Positions 45,915 to 57,736 are shown, counted from the stretch's first letter. The stretch is 64,000 bases of DNA from Hormiphora californensis (GCA_020137815.1 CM035359.1:246001-310000); one strand, 5' to 3'. Notes: generated from the letters alone by a model not told the origin. Made by a program: numbers and translations.

Positions 45915-47280
45915 TTTTGAAAGGGGGGGGGGGGGCGCGTGAATTTAATATCCATGTCCTAAATAAACACGTCCGACTTTAATGTCCCTGGGACATTAAA
46001 GGACATTAAAAGACATTAAAAGACATTAAAGGACATTTAATTAAAACATGAATTTTCAGCTATTATTAAACTAAAATGGTGTTTTCAACCACTTAATATT
46101 TACTCATAATGTCCCCTCTATCGATTCCAACCAATACCATAGATGTTGGCGGTGATTAAGCCTCATTTTAGGGTGGCCCGGTACCTCTAAGCGAACCCTG
46201 GAAATTTTGAAATTTTGGACTAAATGTCAAGGTTTTAAAGTGAAAATAGCCCCGATTTTGATGAAACTTAGTCAGAATGGTCTTTGGTGTCTAATTAGAA
46301 GTCAAAAAAATTTTAAGTGCTCAAATCCTAAATTTAGGTTTTTCTAGGTTTTTTAGGTTTTTTAGGTTTTTTTGGCTTTCAGGAACGTCCTAAAACAAAA
46401 TAAATAAAATCATCTTTCTCGGCGTGAAATTCTGCATCGATTATAGTGGCTATAAACCTTTCTATGACGTAGTCGTAAGGTTCAGAAGTTATCCCAAAAA
46501 ACCAAACGGGTATGCTTCATGTGGTAAGGTTTTTTAGGTTTTATTCGATTTCCTCATCAATACACGTCGATTGAGTACCTGTAACATGTTGTTCTGACAA
46601 GAGGTTCGCCCGTTAGCCTAAAACATGTACCCGCCCCTATAACATGTACCCGTTTGGGATTTTTTCGGGATAACCTTACGTCATAGAAAGGTTTATAGCC
46701 ACTAAAATCGATGCAGAATTTCACGCTGAGAAAGATGGTTCTATTAATTTTGTTCTAGGACGTTCCTGAAACCAATAAAAGCCAAAAAACCTTAAAAACC
46801 TAAAAATCGTAAATTTAGGATTTGAGCACTAACTTTTTTGATTTCTAATTAGACACCAAACACTATTCTGACCAATTTTCATCAAAATCGGGGCTGTTCT
46901 CTCTCACTGTAATGCCTTCGGTGTCTTCTCTACTCGTTTCATAAGATTATTTTGAGAGATCTTCTAGGCTAGAAATATGCACATGTAAAAAAGGTACCGC
47001 ACCCACGTCCCACGCAAAAGCAAGCCTAATCACCACTGAACATTTATGAACATTCATTGGAATCGAAAGAGGGGACCTTTAGTAGTACACTGGTGGTTAA
47101 CATGTTTGGTAACACATTTTGAAATGGTTTTTGGAAGTTATAATTTAATGTCTTTTAATGTCTTTTAATGTCCTTTAATGTCTTTTAATGTCCTAAATAA
47201 ACACGGGCAATTTAATGTCCCAAAAATCAAGGGACATTAAAGGACATTTTAATACGCGGGCCCCCCCCCCCCTTTTGAAA
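45915..47280. mobile_element. 1.35-kb G-run-terminated foldback element
   Basis: The element proper is 45923-47272, starting with a run of G and ending with a run of C, flanked by an exact 8-base duplication TTTTGAAA (45915-45922, 47273-47280). Subterminal DNA has repeated GGACATTAAA units in opposite orientations at the two ends. Large inner arms (about 46190-46500 and 46600-46905) pair, e.g. AAATCCTAAATTTAGG with its complement. No transposase frame. Confidence 0.85.
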
Positions 47281-48015
47281 TCTTTCTGCTCTGAGTGAAA
47301 CCTGCCGCCGGACTTCCCAAAAATGTGTTCGGTTGGTCTGAAGAATCGATACCATTCTCCCATCAACTTTTATTCGTAGAATGTAGATGAATAATTCTTA
47401 TTCAACTGTTGAATAGATTATGAATAAGCACTGTTTTTGTAACAACAAAATGAACAATTCAGGTTGTTTAGGTAAATTGTTTTGTTTCAACAAAACAAAG
47501 GTAAATACGATTTATTGCACTATTCCCATTTTTAGGGCATGTAAAAGACTATGTGCCAGTCCATTCGACAGGGTTTCCTTAACGACTTAGAATTCCTCAT
47601 CGCAGTACGTATACCAACCAGGAACCAACCGAATCATGAAATACTGGTCCCTGATTGGCTGATAACCAGCCACGTGACCTAAATAACGAGTTCTGATTGG
47701 TTGTTTACTTGTTTCGGTCGGTTCCTGATACCAACCAAACCGAATTGAAAACTAACTTACTCCATTTCACTTCTGACTTTTCTTCTTATATGTATCATAC
47801 AAATCACATTCACGCAACTATTATATAACTTGTTCATTGCAATATAGTTATATAGTACCGTGCTGCGAGTTATTTCGAATCATTTACCATCCCCACTATG
47901 TATTCCACAGAATCACTCTGGTGCAATCGACCAAGATATATTTAGTGACACGTTCATCTGTAATCACAGATTCATTATTTTAAGATTGAACTTTAATTCC
48001 TTTATTTGCTTTCAG
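47281..48015. other. region upstream of the zinc-finger exons
   Basis: No firm gene. An acceptor-like TTCCACAG at about 47911 followed by open sequence could be an additional 5' exon of the zinc-finger gene, but no phase-consistent donor was settled. 47590-47730 contains related GGAACCAACCGAA and CGGTTCCTGATACC segments in opposite orientation. Confidence 0.4.
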
Positions 48016-51000
48016 AAGAATTCTTTGCAGCAGAGTTTTCAGCCAGCCTTCAGTTTAAACCTTTTTGCTAATCTAAGCGACCATTTCTATCAACGAACAG
48101 GTACACCTCTTTGTCTTTTTTAAAGATAGTGAGTATTATAGACATATTATATTTGTTTTCTCATTACACTATTTGCTTCTGAGCTTCAAAAAAGATTTGT
48201 TTCAGATGCCCGGCCCCAGGAGGAGCAGTTTGGAGGGGTTGGATCGGTTCTATGGCAGCCCCAACAGCAGCTACCACCTCCACAAACCCCGATAACCTAC
48301 ATTTCCTCTTCCTCTTCCTCCTCCTCCTCCTCTTCCTCATCCTCCTCCCCCACTCTCCACGAGAGCCACAACTCGTATGATTTCTCGGTATGTATTCTGG
48401 GGAAAGGGAATTTAGCCTGGTACAATAATAAACAGCTAGGCTACTTACTTCTGTTACTTCTTTGTCGTTCGCTGGCTAATGCTCGCCCGAAATTTAAGTT
48501 ACTAACAAGGCTTCACTTCGCATCAAATCAAAGTAACCGGATCAAGTTTTTCGTAGATCCCATCCAATCAAAAGCATGCTGCATGAAGGAAATTTTTTGG
48601 TTGGATGCGAAATGAAGGAGCTGTGACAATGCACAAAATGGCTAGCGTGCGACTTTTGGCACGTGCTCCTTTAGAGTAGACATGAAAGAGAGTAAGTGCT
48701 CCTACTAGTAGTTTAGAGAGACGGGGATCAGAGGTTGTTGTGCTGTGACTGGATCGCATGCCTCCCCAGTTCCCACACGGGAGCAATGAATTCAGTGCAG
48801 CACATAGATGTAGACATATATACCTCATGGAAAAAAAGGGGACGTCTAGCCGCCCTAACAGGCGCCTATTAGTTTTGCTAATGTCATTAGGGGATTTAAG
48901 TATCACACATTTTAACGGGATTAAATTCCTTTCCCTTAGATAACATGCAATAAAAATATTTCGCGCTTATAAACTATACCCGACGGAAACATTTCAAAAC
49001 ATAATATGTACGATACTTACATTGTAAGAACTTATAATATATTGTAAGAATGTAATCGAGGGACATTAAAGGACATTTTAATACGCCCCCCCCCTCTTAT
49101 ATTGTAAGAACTTGTAATATTGTAAGAATGGTTATAACTTCCGATGTGACAGCTTCCACTGTGTTGCCTGCCGCGGAGTGATTATACGGAGATCGGTTAG
49201 AGTCTCGCGGCATGTTCCGAACCATGTTGTCAGACATTGATAACAAGATGGTTCGGAACATGCCGCGAGACTTTAACCGATCTTCGTATATGTTACAACT
49301 TCTCCTTTCTTCCTCTCACCTCACTTTTTCTTCCCCTCTTGTTACTTCTGTGCATGTTTCTCTGTGTCTTTCTCTGTTTATTTTTCACTCTGTCGAGAGA
49401 TCTCTGCTCATCGATCTTTCTCTGCGTCTCTCTCTCCATCTATCTCTATGTCAACGAACTAATACAGCTACGTATATCTCTATCTCTCTTTTCCCATTTT
49501 CTGTTTTTCATGGAAAATGTGCAAGCCTGCGAACGTCAAAAACTAAGCACATTTTCCATTTCACAAGGCTGAGAATTGAGTGTGTTTGTCTGTAAGTTTG
49601 TCCGTGAGTGTCAAAATGGTGATAAAAAGATTACACATTTTCAGGGGGAGTTAGTTCGACCTCCGCAACGGCCGAAATCACAAAAATTGAACCTAAAGAT
49701 CATCGGAATCCAGGGATATCAACAACCAGGTAAATTATACTGTGGTTACCATGGTAACGTATAATTACCATAGTAACTTATAATTTAAACCATTATATTA
49801 AGATGATAACATGAATTGGTTACCAAAGCAGTAACCTGATTCTTGAAGTGTGACACTTTGAACGGGATTTACTTGTTTTATAAATATTTTCCATGGAAAA
49901 TGGTTCAACCCTATAAAGAATATACACAGTAGTTACCTAGAACATTCCTCCCACGAGTGACATGTGAGAAGCCTATACTAAGGAGCTCACCGGCCTCTCA
50001 ACCACCTGCTACACCCGGCATGATTCTAGAGTTTTCTAAATAATCCTTCCAAGAACATGTCGATATATTACTCGGGGAATCATTGAGTCGGAAAAAATAG
50101 GGAGAGAAAACCTAATCTTTTGCGGCGTTACGTTGTTCTTTCCTAAGAGATTATATATGCGGTGAGAGTCCCTCTCTGGCTTATATAATGTAATATGCGA
50201 AATATGCGGGGAGCGTCGAGAGGGGGAGCGGGAGAGAAAGGTGGTGATAGAGAGTTAGGAAATGTGAATGAGAGAGAGAGAGGAAGAAAGAAAAAGGGGG
50301 GGGAGGTTGGAGAAAAAGGAAGAAAGTGTGAAACGAGGAATATTATGCGATGGCTCTATATATTATATTTATATATATGTGTTCCCAGCGAGGAATGAAA
50401 CAAAAATACGTGTAATATCACGAGATTGTAGCCACCTAATAAACCCGGATCAGCACAAGGAAATGCAGAGAATAAATAAATGGGGAATAATCGCCCTCTT
50501 CTTTCTTTTTTATCCCCGATTTAATTATAGCTGTATAGCACTGTCAATCGACCATGCCACCCCTCCACCCACTTATAAATTGGGCCTGGGCAGATCTAAA
50601 TATTCTGATAGTCGAATTTTATGGCATTTAATACATACTTAAATAATAAAATTAAAATAACCCAAAAATAATAAAAATAAATATAATACATATGTAAAAT
50701 ATATAATATGTAAATATTATGTGTTTCGGTTGAAATTCTTGCCATTTTTGGTCAAATTGACTGTCCTGCACCCGCTAAGCAAACGCAAAGGGATGACGAT
50801 GAAGTTCTTTAAGGGTACGCTAACCAAAAATTTTTTTCGAGTGCAGGGAAATCTCTCACCGCAGGGTTGTAGGCCATGCCAAGGAGACCTCAAATATGCA
50901 ATTTTAGCCCTCAAGTCGAATTCATATTTTTGCTACAGCCGTTTTAAAATCGTCTTGAAAATTTCTGAAAAGACGTTTTTGACACCCTAAAAATACATTT

Positions 51001-54000
51001 TCAGGGCTAGAAGCTTAAAATTATGGGGATTTAAAGGGGATAGGAAGGTTTATCGACACAAAAATTTTTATTAAAATCGGTGATGATTTTCGGTCGTGAG
51101 ATTGATTTACTTTTTTCCCTCTTAAAGGCCCTATTTAGCAAAGTTCCGAAAGTTTGTGAAGGCTGTAAATTGGTGAAAAGTTGCGTCTAACGATTATCTA
51201 AGTGGCCACAAATTTTTGGCGTATCCTTATTTGAGACAAGTTGTACAGAGCTTTTTTTGTGAAAGCCGTTTTTTTAGAAATAAAGAAATAGCCTGTATCT
51301 CAAAAACGACTGATTTTAGAGACCTGAGACCAAGCTTAAACGATTCAGAAGGTCCGATTTTGGGGGGGTCTTCTGAGAGACATTTTTCTCCTACTTCAAC
51401 AGTTTTCGCTGTAATTGCGAAAAACAAATCCTTTGAAGAGGGCAAAAGAGGAGTTCCGACAGCCTGCTTCGTGCTGCTTTTCCACCTTCTTGCTAAATCC
51501 TTTTTCGCAATTACAGCAAAAACCGTTGAAGTAGGAGAAAAATGTCTCTCAGAAGACCCCCCCAAAATCGGACCTTCTGAATCGTTTAAGCTTGGTCTCA
51601 GGTCTCTAAAATCAGTCGTTTTTGAGATACAGGCTATTTCTTTATTTCTAAAAAAACGGCTTTCACAAAAAAAGCTCTGTACAACTTGTCTCAAATAAGG
51701 ATACGCCAAAAATTTGTGGCCACTTAGATAATCGTTAGACGCAACTTTTCACCAATTTACAGCCTTCACAAACTTTCGGAACTTTGCTAAATAGGGCCTT
51801 TAAGAGGGAAAAAAGTAAATCAATCTCACGACCGAAAATCATCACCGATTTTAATAAAAAATTTTGTGTCGATAAACCTTCCTATCCCCTTCAAATCCCC
51901 ATAATTTTAAGCTTCTAGCCCTGAAAATGTATTTTTAGGGTGTCAAAAACGTCTTTTCAGAAATTTTCAAGACGATTTTAAAACGGCTGTAGCAAAAATA
52001 TGAATTCGACTTGAGGGCTAAAATTGCATATTTGAGGTCTCCTTGGCATGGCCTACAACCCTGCGGTGAGAGATTTCCCTGCACTCGAAAAAAAATTTTG
52101 GTTAGCGTACCCTTAATAATACACTATTTCAACGGGCGATAAGTCCCAGATTCGCTATAAAACTGCCAAGCGAAGAATTGTGGGTGGTCGGTTAGTGGGT
52201 GGTGGAGATGTGGGTGGTGGAGATGTGGGTGGTTGAGATGTGGATAGGTGGGGATCGCACCGATGTCCGAGGGTGACTGGAACCCATTACAGTAACTCGG
52301 AACCCCCAGGGAAAGCTCGGGAAAGAAACGGGGTTGACTAACAGGTGATGGGACTTATCAATCCCCAAACTAAATGAATGGAAAGTTTTTATGGCAAAAT
52401 TCTGCCATTTTCATAGTTTTCCAATCACTGCGCTGGCAAGCGCAAAGGTGGCCCCATCCAACCCCCCGAAAAAAATTCCCCCAAAAACGGCCCGCTTGCT
52501 CACAGCGTATATATAGTTATTTCATACTTTTAGCCCATTTTGGCACTTTTTGACACGCCATAACTCCGGAACCGGATGAGCTAGGAAGCTGAAATTTTGT
52601 ACTCAGAAGCTTCTTGTAGACATCTATCGATGGTAAAAATTTCAAGTGGCTAGCTCATTTTGTTCAAAAGTTATAACACCACCCCCAAAACAGAAAATTC
52701 AGTGTGGGGATAACTAGGTTGATATATACATACATATATACATGTCAATATTGTTGTTTCAGTAGGCCACAAGAGAGCTCTATCGGCGTGGAACCGAGAG
52801 CAGATAGTACAACAAATAGAAACACGTTGGTTTACAAACAATTGTTTCGATCTTGCGATCTCATCAGTGTAATAAAACGTGTAACTGCCTGAACAGAGAA
52901 TCCTGCCCATTGAAGGGTAAGTGTCTTCAACAGGGAGTAGTATATCTGGCAAAGCTGAAGTCTGATGCAGATGAATATCACTACGTCGGTATGACAGCTG
53001 CAACCTTCAAAAAACGATACTACGGCCACACTTCATCATTCCGGCATGAGGAACACAGCAAGGACACCAAGCTGTCCGAAAAGATCTGGGATCTGAAACG
53101 TGAAGGAAGATCGTGGGATATCGAGTGGGAGATCTTGAGGAGAGGAAGACCTTACACTGTGGGCCAGTCAACATGCGACCTCTGTACATCGGAAAAGCTA
53201 GAGATTGTGCGAAGATCGAGGGACCAGCGGCTGTTAAATTCTAGAACAGAGATCCTCTCTAAATGCCGACACAAAAAGAAGTTTTTACTGTGAAGGAGTT
53301 TATGAAGGAGCATACTCGGATAATTTTGTTTAATTTTGTTTTCCTATTTATTACACTGATGAGATCGCAAGATCGAAACAATTGTTTGTAAACCAACGTG
53401 TTTCTATTTGTTGTACATATATACATGTATAGACGCTTTGTTACCTTCCGTTTGGTCCCAGTTTGAGACGAACCAGACATCGTACGACCTTAAACCAAGC
53501 GGCATTCGACAGATAATTGTCTCGTGCATGTACCCATCTGGGTCGCGACTCTTCATCTGTCCTATGACGCGCGCAATGACGTCATGAGTGACGTCATTGC
53601 GCGAGACCGACTAACTTTTTTCAAACGCCTCTAGCACCCTGAAGACGTGTTCCGATTTCTGATTTGACGAAAAATCGTTACCGGCAAATTGTCTGAACTT
53701 TCAGATACTATATAGCGAATTTTCGTAGCTTATCATTTTGAGCCCTTAAATCGCGTCGGAAGTCAAAAATTTGACGAAAAATTCAGCAAATTGAACGTTT
53801 TTCTAGTAAAAACTCCCTTTCCTGACCACTGTGGTCAATGAAATTTTACAAGCTCCTTTGGGGTATTGATTCAAAATATATTGTGATGCAATAACGTCGT
53901 TACGACGTCACTAATTACGTCAAATGACGTCATAATGACGTCTAAAATACGATTTTCACAGAAATTCGTCTCGTTTCTCATATAGCGCATCATTTCGACA

Positions 54001-54224
54001 ATATTACATTATGAAATAATGTCTTGCTGCGATTAAAAACCAAAAAGGGACCTAAATTAAGCCAAAAACTAATTGAATTAGTTGGCGGGAAAGGTGGCCC
54101 ACTTACACCTTTGCCTGCTGCCGGGATCAGGGATATAAGAGGTGAATACAATGGAATAAGACAGTGAAAGAGAGCGTGATAGAGTGTGAGAGAGAGAGAG
54201 AAAGAGAAAGAGAGAGAGAGAGAG

Positions 54225-54289
<65 letters not shown>

Positions 54290-57133
54290 GGTTAGAACGA
54301 ACAGGAATAAGTTACCCTTGAAAAATAAGATATTGAGATACCGAGCTGGAGGGAGAAAATGAGAGTTCGTGGTGATACCCGGCAGTAGCAAAAGGTGTAA
54401 GTGGGCCACCTTTCCCGCCAACTAATTCAATTAGTTTTTGGCTTAATTATGTAATATAAAAAAACAGTGTTTACCGGGAACCACAGCGAGAACCCCTCAA
54501 TTTACAATTAAACAGACCACCATGCATCAGGGTCCGACTGTTATAATAGTTATTGTGAAATATTTCTCAACTTTCAATGATGTACTGCTTCTGAAAATTG
54601 AGGTAAATTTGTTAGTAGAGAGAGAATCTACAAAAGGGCACGTGCATGGATGTACGGTATGTATGCCCTTTTGTAGATTCTCTACATGTTTAATTTACCT
54701 CACCTTTCAGAAGGACATCATTGAAAGTTGAGATTCTCACAATTAATATAGAATTTAACTAGTAAACCCGTTCGCCCTACGGGCGAAATTCGGGGAAATG
54801 GTAGCTGGGTTAGGGAGCACTGACATCACCAGTCGACCTGTTGACATCCCATCTTAAGTTACTGTACCGTAAAAGGAGGTCAGGCGGGATCGCTGCGAGT
54901 TTCAGAACGTCAGATGATGATGATCGGGCGATCAAAGTGATAAAAGAACTTACTATTTTGCAGACTCCTCGCGTTTCGTCTGTTTGCAGTATTCATCTGA
55001 GATTGATCATCGGTTCTGTCTAACCTCCAACGTCTTACTCTTTTTTGTTGTCTCTGCACTTCTCTTGGTGTATGGAAAAGTAGAGAATGGCGGTGAGATC
55101 TCCAATAGTCGCTTTCGTATATCAACGGTTGTTGAAGAGAGCATAATAGCTGGAACAGTGACACAATACAAAGCAAGAACAGCTGCACGTGCAGCTGCAG
55201 TACGTAGTAACAATCCTTGGTAACGACTCACACCCCTGGCCCCACTCCAGCTATAGTACTCCACCTCTAAACCTGCACGTGCAAAATGCCATATTTGGTA
55301 AAAAAAACGGGACACTGGATTTCCCTATTTGCTTTAATAATAGTATGATTTGTAATTCTCAACTTGAGAAGTATTAAACGTTCTATATTAATTGTAAATT
55401 GTGGGGTTATCGGATCCCGGTAATTGTACATCTACATGATAACAGACCACATTGCATGTATTCCGAAATATTCCAATAAATGAGTTTTTCCAAAATTTAC
55501 CTCCCATCTCAATTGGATGATGAGAATTCTATCCAACAATTTACTAATACACCCCTCTTTATTCAGTTACTAAGATATTCTCGTGTTCTAAGTGTGGATA
55601 CATCACGGCGTGGAAAAGTGCCCTTCGATCACACATCAAACTCATCCATAAACGTTCCAGACGCATGGATTGCATCGTTTGTGGGTTTACTACACGACGG
55701 AAAAGGGTAATTAATTGTTAGGAAAATATTCCACTTTTACATTGATTTTGGATGGCTTTTTAAAAAATGAATATTATGCTTTAGTTATGCTTTAGTGATC
55801 ATATTACCTTACTCTCGTTTTTTAAGAAACGCTTTAGTAAGAAACTTTTTTATAAGAAACTTTTCAAATGTAAATCACACAATTCAGAGACACCACAACA
55901 AAATAGAACACCCCTAACTTGTTTAGTTTCTTGATAAAGGAGAAATTATTTTTGTTTTTGGATTGCTTACACCTGTAGTTTCCTAGAAAAAAAGTTTCTT
56001 ATTTAAAAGTTTCTTGAAATATGCGAGCTTAATTAACGAGAGTAAGGTATATCACATCACGTGGACACTAGAATTGTTTGTGTAGCCGGGGGAGGAGCTA
56101 CATGACACCCATGCCAGTTAGGGTGGGTGGGTTTACGAGGGGTCCGGCAGTTAAATGATACACTTAACTGCCTAAAAATGGGGGGTGTAGGGCCGCCATC
56201 TTCCTTTTCTTGCCGCAATTTACTGTATTTATCGGCGTTCTTCTATAACATTATTAAACACATCACTACAAATTTTCCCGCTCACTCCCTCCTTTTCAGG
56301 TACTACGTGTGCACATGCTATCCCACAAGAGCACTCTAACCTACACGTGTCGTCACAAGAAAAGTGGTAAAGAGTGCTCATTCCAGACGCGCCGATCATC
56401 GCTCTTCAAACTCCACCTTGCCAGGCATCGCTCCAGAAAGCTTCAGGCGAGAAAGGAAAAACGTGTCATTCACCAGTGTCCGGATTGTGAGTTTCAAACT
56501 CCACTGAAGCGCCTCCTCCATCGGCATCGGTTTCTCAGTCACATCTACAGGGTGTTTTACATCAGCTACCCCACCAACCCGCTGGTGCCCATCGAGTACA
56601 AAACACAGCCCAACCAGTGTATGTACTGTCCCTTCATCACATGGGGACATGGGAGAATGCTAGAGCACGTGGAGAAGAACCACAAGACGACCGTGTACAA
56701 GTGTCCTCATTGCGATTTTGAGTGCAGATGGAAGCAGATGATGACGGTTCATGTTAAAAAGCACACTCCCGTCGCAGTAGACAAGCTTTACAGCTGTCTC
56801 TACTGCTCCTACCGGACCCGACACAAGAATGCACTCTACACCCACGTGCGTATCCACACTGACGACCGACCTTACCGATGCCACGTGTGCGATTACTCCG
56901 CCATCCAGAAAGTCCACCTGGATGCACACATGTACAAACACAACGGGATCCTCCCCTACAACTGTTCACTGTGCAAATACCGTACCGCCACCAAGGCCAG
57001 TTTGAAGGCGCACATGTGTAAGCACACAGGAATCCGGCCGTTTAAGTGCATGTTCTGTGACTACCGCAGCGCTAGGAAGGCGGATCTAAAGAAACATATT
57101 ACGATAAGACATAGCCATGAGCTCAGCAAGTAA
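48016..57133 (+). CDS. multi-C2H2 zinc-finger protein (5' end not found)
   Basis: Five exons with consistent phases: 48016-48100, 48206-48387, 49645-49729, 55567-55706 and 56300-57133 (stop). They total about 442 codons; the start codon lies upstream and was not identified. The first exons encode low-complexity sequence: LQQSFQPAFSLNLF, a Gln/Pro block (QPQQQLPPPQTP) and a run of about 16 serines. The last two exons hold about ten C2H2 fingers, e.g. CSKC...HIKLIH, CPDCEF...HRFLSH, CLYCSYRTRHKNALYTH and CMFCDYRSARKADLKKH. The second finger is split by the intron between its Cys pair and His pair. The third (YTCRHKKSGKECSF) has a widened Cys spacing. Most fingers have the C-x2-C-x-(Y/F) form. 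A nuclear DNA-binding regulator is likely; specific targets cannot be read. Ends HSHELSK. Confidence 0.8.
49054..49091. repeat. solo end of the G-run element
   Basis: GAGGGACATTAAAGGACATT plus TTAATACG and a C-run reproduces the right terminus of the element at 45923-47272. It is flanked on both sides by related TATTGTAAGAACTT sequence. It may be a deletion derivative or an abortive copy. Confidence 0.7.
49191..49287. repeat. 97-bp hairpin
   Basis: GAGATCGGTTAGAGTCTCGC and GGCATGTTCCGAACCAT are mirrored by ATGGTTCGGAACATGCCGCG and AGACTTTAACCGATCTTC around a loop of about 20 bases. It lies in the intron between the second and third listed exons of the zinc-finger gene. Confidence 0.85.
50813..52112. 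mobile_element. 1.3-kb near-perfect palindromic TTAA element
   Basis: Flanked by TTAA (50809-50812 and 52113-52116). The ends are GGGTACGCTAACCAAAA and TTTTGGTTAGCGTACCC. The arms, about 600 bases each, are almost identical reverse complements around a spacer of roughly 50 bases near 51450. Because of this symmetry the same 160-codon frame (MAYPYLRQVVQSFFCESRFF...) can be read on both strands, with differences only near the centre. No match to a known protein is apparent. It lies in the long zinc-finger intron. Confidence 0.85.
52115..52806. other. intronic stretch without a gene
   Basis: Contains a GTGGGTGGTGGAGAT repeat at 52185-52240 and nothing else recognised. Confidence 0.5.
52833..52882 (-). 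ncRNA. hammerhead ribozyme motif, left copy
   Basis: On the minus strand: CTGATGAG, helix II ATC-GCAA-GAT, CGAAAC, a short helix III (ACAA/TTGT closing a TTGT loop) and a GTA cleavage triplet. Flanking ACACGTT and AACGTGT (seven bases) can pair as an outer helix I, with an unpaired internal loop next to the core. The core is canonical; activity is inferred. Confidence 0.7.
52853..53293 (+). pseudogene. Penelope-like GIY-YIG endonuclease domain
   Basis: About 145 codons ending KCRHKKKFLL-stop. It matches the C-terminal endonuclease of Penelope-like elements: CPLKGKC zinc-binding cysteines, VVYLAKL and HYVGMT standing for the GIY and YIG strands, the catalytic-type Arg in FKKRYYGH, LSEKIWDLKREG, and a late CDLC plus CRHK. 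No reverse transcriptase precedes it and no good start codon is evident, so it is a fragment, though the domain itself is uninterrupted. Confidence 0.85.
53356..53390 (+). ncRNA. hammerhead ribozyme motif, right copy
   Basis: Same core as the left copy on the opposite strand: CTGATGAG, ATC-GCAA-GAT, CGAAAC, ACAA-TTGT-TTGT and the GTA triplet. The upstream strand of helix I (ACACGTT) seen in the left copy is missing here, so the right copy may be a poor self-cleaver. Confidence 0.65.
53560..53950. promoter_or_regulatory. cluster of TGACGTCA (CRE-type) palindromes
   Basis: GCGCAATGACGTCATGAG with its mirror GTGACGTCATTGCGC at about 53570-53602, plus TGACGTCA/AATGACGTC copies at about 53908-53942. 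A perfect palindrome of this type could bind CREB/ATF factors, but part of the signal comes from an inverted repeat. Confidence 0.35.
54061..54442. mobile_element. TTAA-flanked element with long terminal inverted repeats
   Basis: TTAA-GCCAAAAACTAATTG at the left and CAATTAGTTTTTGGC-TTAA at the right; the terminal inverted repeats extend about 55 bases (through GGCGGGAAAGGTGGCCCACT). The interior is a GA microsatellite (about 54181-54290). No coding content. Confidence 0.75.
54566..54732. repeat. foldback MITE
   Basis: CTCAACTTTCAATGATGT is mirrored by ACATCATTGAAAGTTGAG, and inner AGAGAATCTACAAAAGGGCA by TGCCCTTTTGTAGATTCTCT, in an imperfect hairpin. Confidence 0.75.
55795..56060. repeat. 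MITE in the intron that splits a zinc finger
   Basis: Inverted ends GTGATCATATTACCTTACTC and GAGTAAGGTATATCACATCAC, with repeated AAGAAACTTTT motifs inside in both orientations. It lies wholly in the 55707-56299 intron. Confidence 0.65.
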
Positions 57134-57233
57134 TATGTGGAGAGCAATTAGTGGTGGGATAAATGGAGGAAAGGGACACGTGTGTGTTTTCTAGAGAGAG
57201 AAAAGAGAGAGAGAGTGTGTCTGTTTGTGTGTG

Positions 57234-57266
<33 letters not shown>

Positions 57267-57736
57267 CTTTCCTAGCACACCTGCATACATAATATATGTT
57301 GTGTGTACTTCGTAAAGCCATGTTATAGAAAAGTTTTCGTTAGTGTTTGGTATAAAAAAGGGTTACAATGTATACCAAATTTAATGTATACCAAATTAAG
57401 GTATCTTTAAATAAGGAATATTAGGAATATTAGACTATTCATCAATGAGGCCGAATAGCATGATGATTAAAGTCAGGAACCTCTAGATAAGGTAACAGTT
57501 GTCTGTTTTAATCAGCCGCTGATTCCTTAATTTCGGGTTACTGTATTGTCGTGAGACTCTTTCATCTTTCTAAGTCTGTTTGTTCGTGTTAGTGAGCCTG
57601 TGAGATTTCCCGTATGTCTATCTGTGAGTATCTCTATTATATACCTGCGTTTCTTCACGTGTGTGTGTGTGTCTGTAAGTTTGTTCGTTTATGCGTGTGT
57701 GTGGCTGTAAGTTTGTTCGTGTTTGCGGTGTTCAAG
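57134..57736. other. zinc-finger 3' flank with (TG)n tracts
   Basis: TG repeats at about 57220-57266 and 57660-57675, and a duplicated GTGGCTGTAAGTTTGTTCGT-like segment near 57670-57720. No canonical AATAAA was noted just after the stop. Confidence 0.5.

Larger units (their letters stand above)
52807..53416. mobile_element. Penelope-like fragment between inverted ribozyme repeats
   Basis: Inverted repeats of about 69 bases at 52807-52876 and 53348-53416 (GTACAACAAATAGAAACACG at the left, its complement at the right) bracket a GIY-YIG open frame. The repeats carry hammerhead-ribozyme cores, as known for the terminal repeats of Penelope-like retroelements. The reverse transcriptase is missing, so this is a short derivative. 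Confidence 0.8.

Noticed and set aside
48568-48906. 112-codon minus-strand frame
   Set aside because: Intronic in the zinc-finger gene, no domain, no splice support.
51216-51709. Matching 160-codon frames on both strands
   Set aside because: They arise from the palindrome symmetry of the TTAA element; no start context or similarity supports coding.
54984-55223. 79-codon frame with a hydrophobic segment (NVLLFFVVSALLLVYGK)
   Set aside because: It lies in the long zinc-finger intron without supporting exons; a chance frame is as likely. It is the best of the unsupported small frames.
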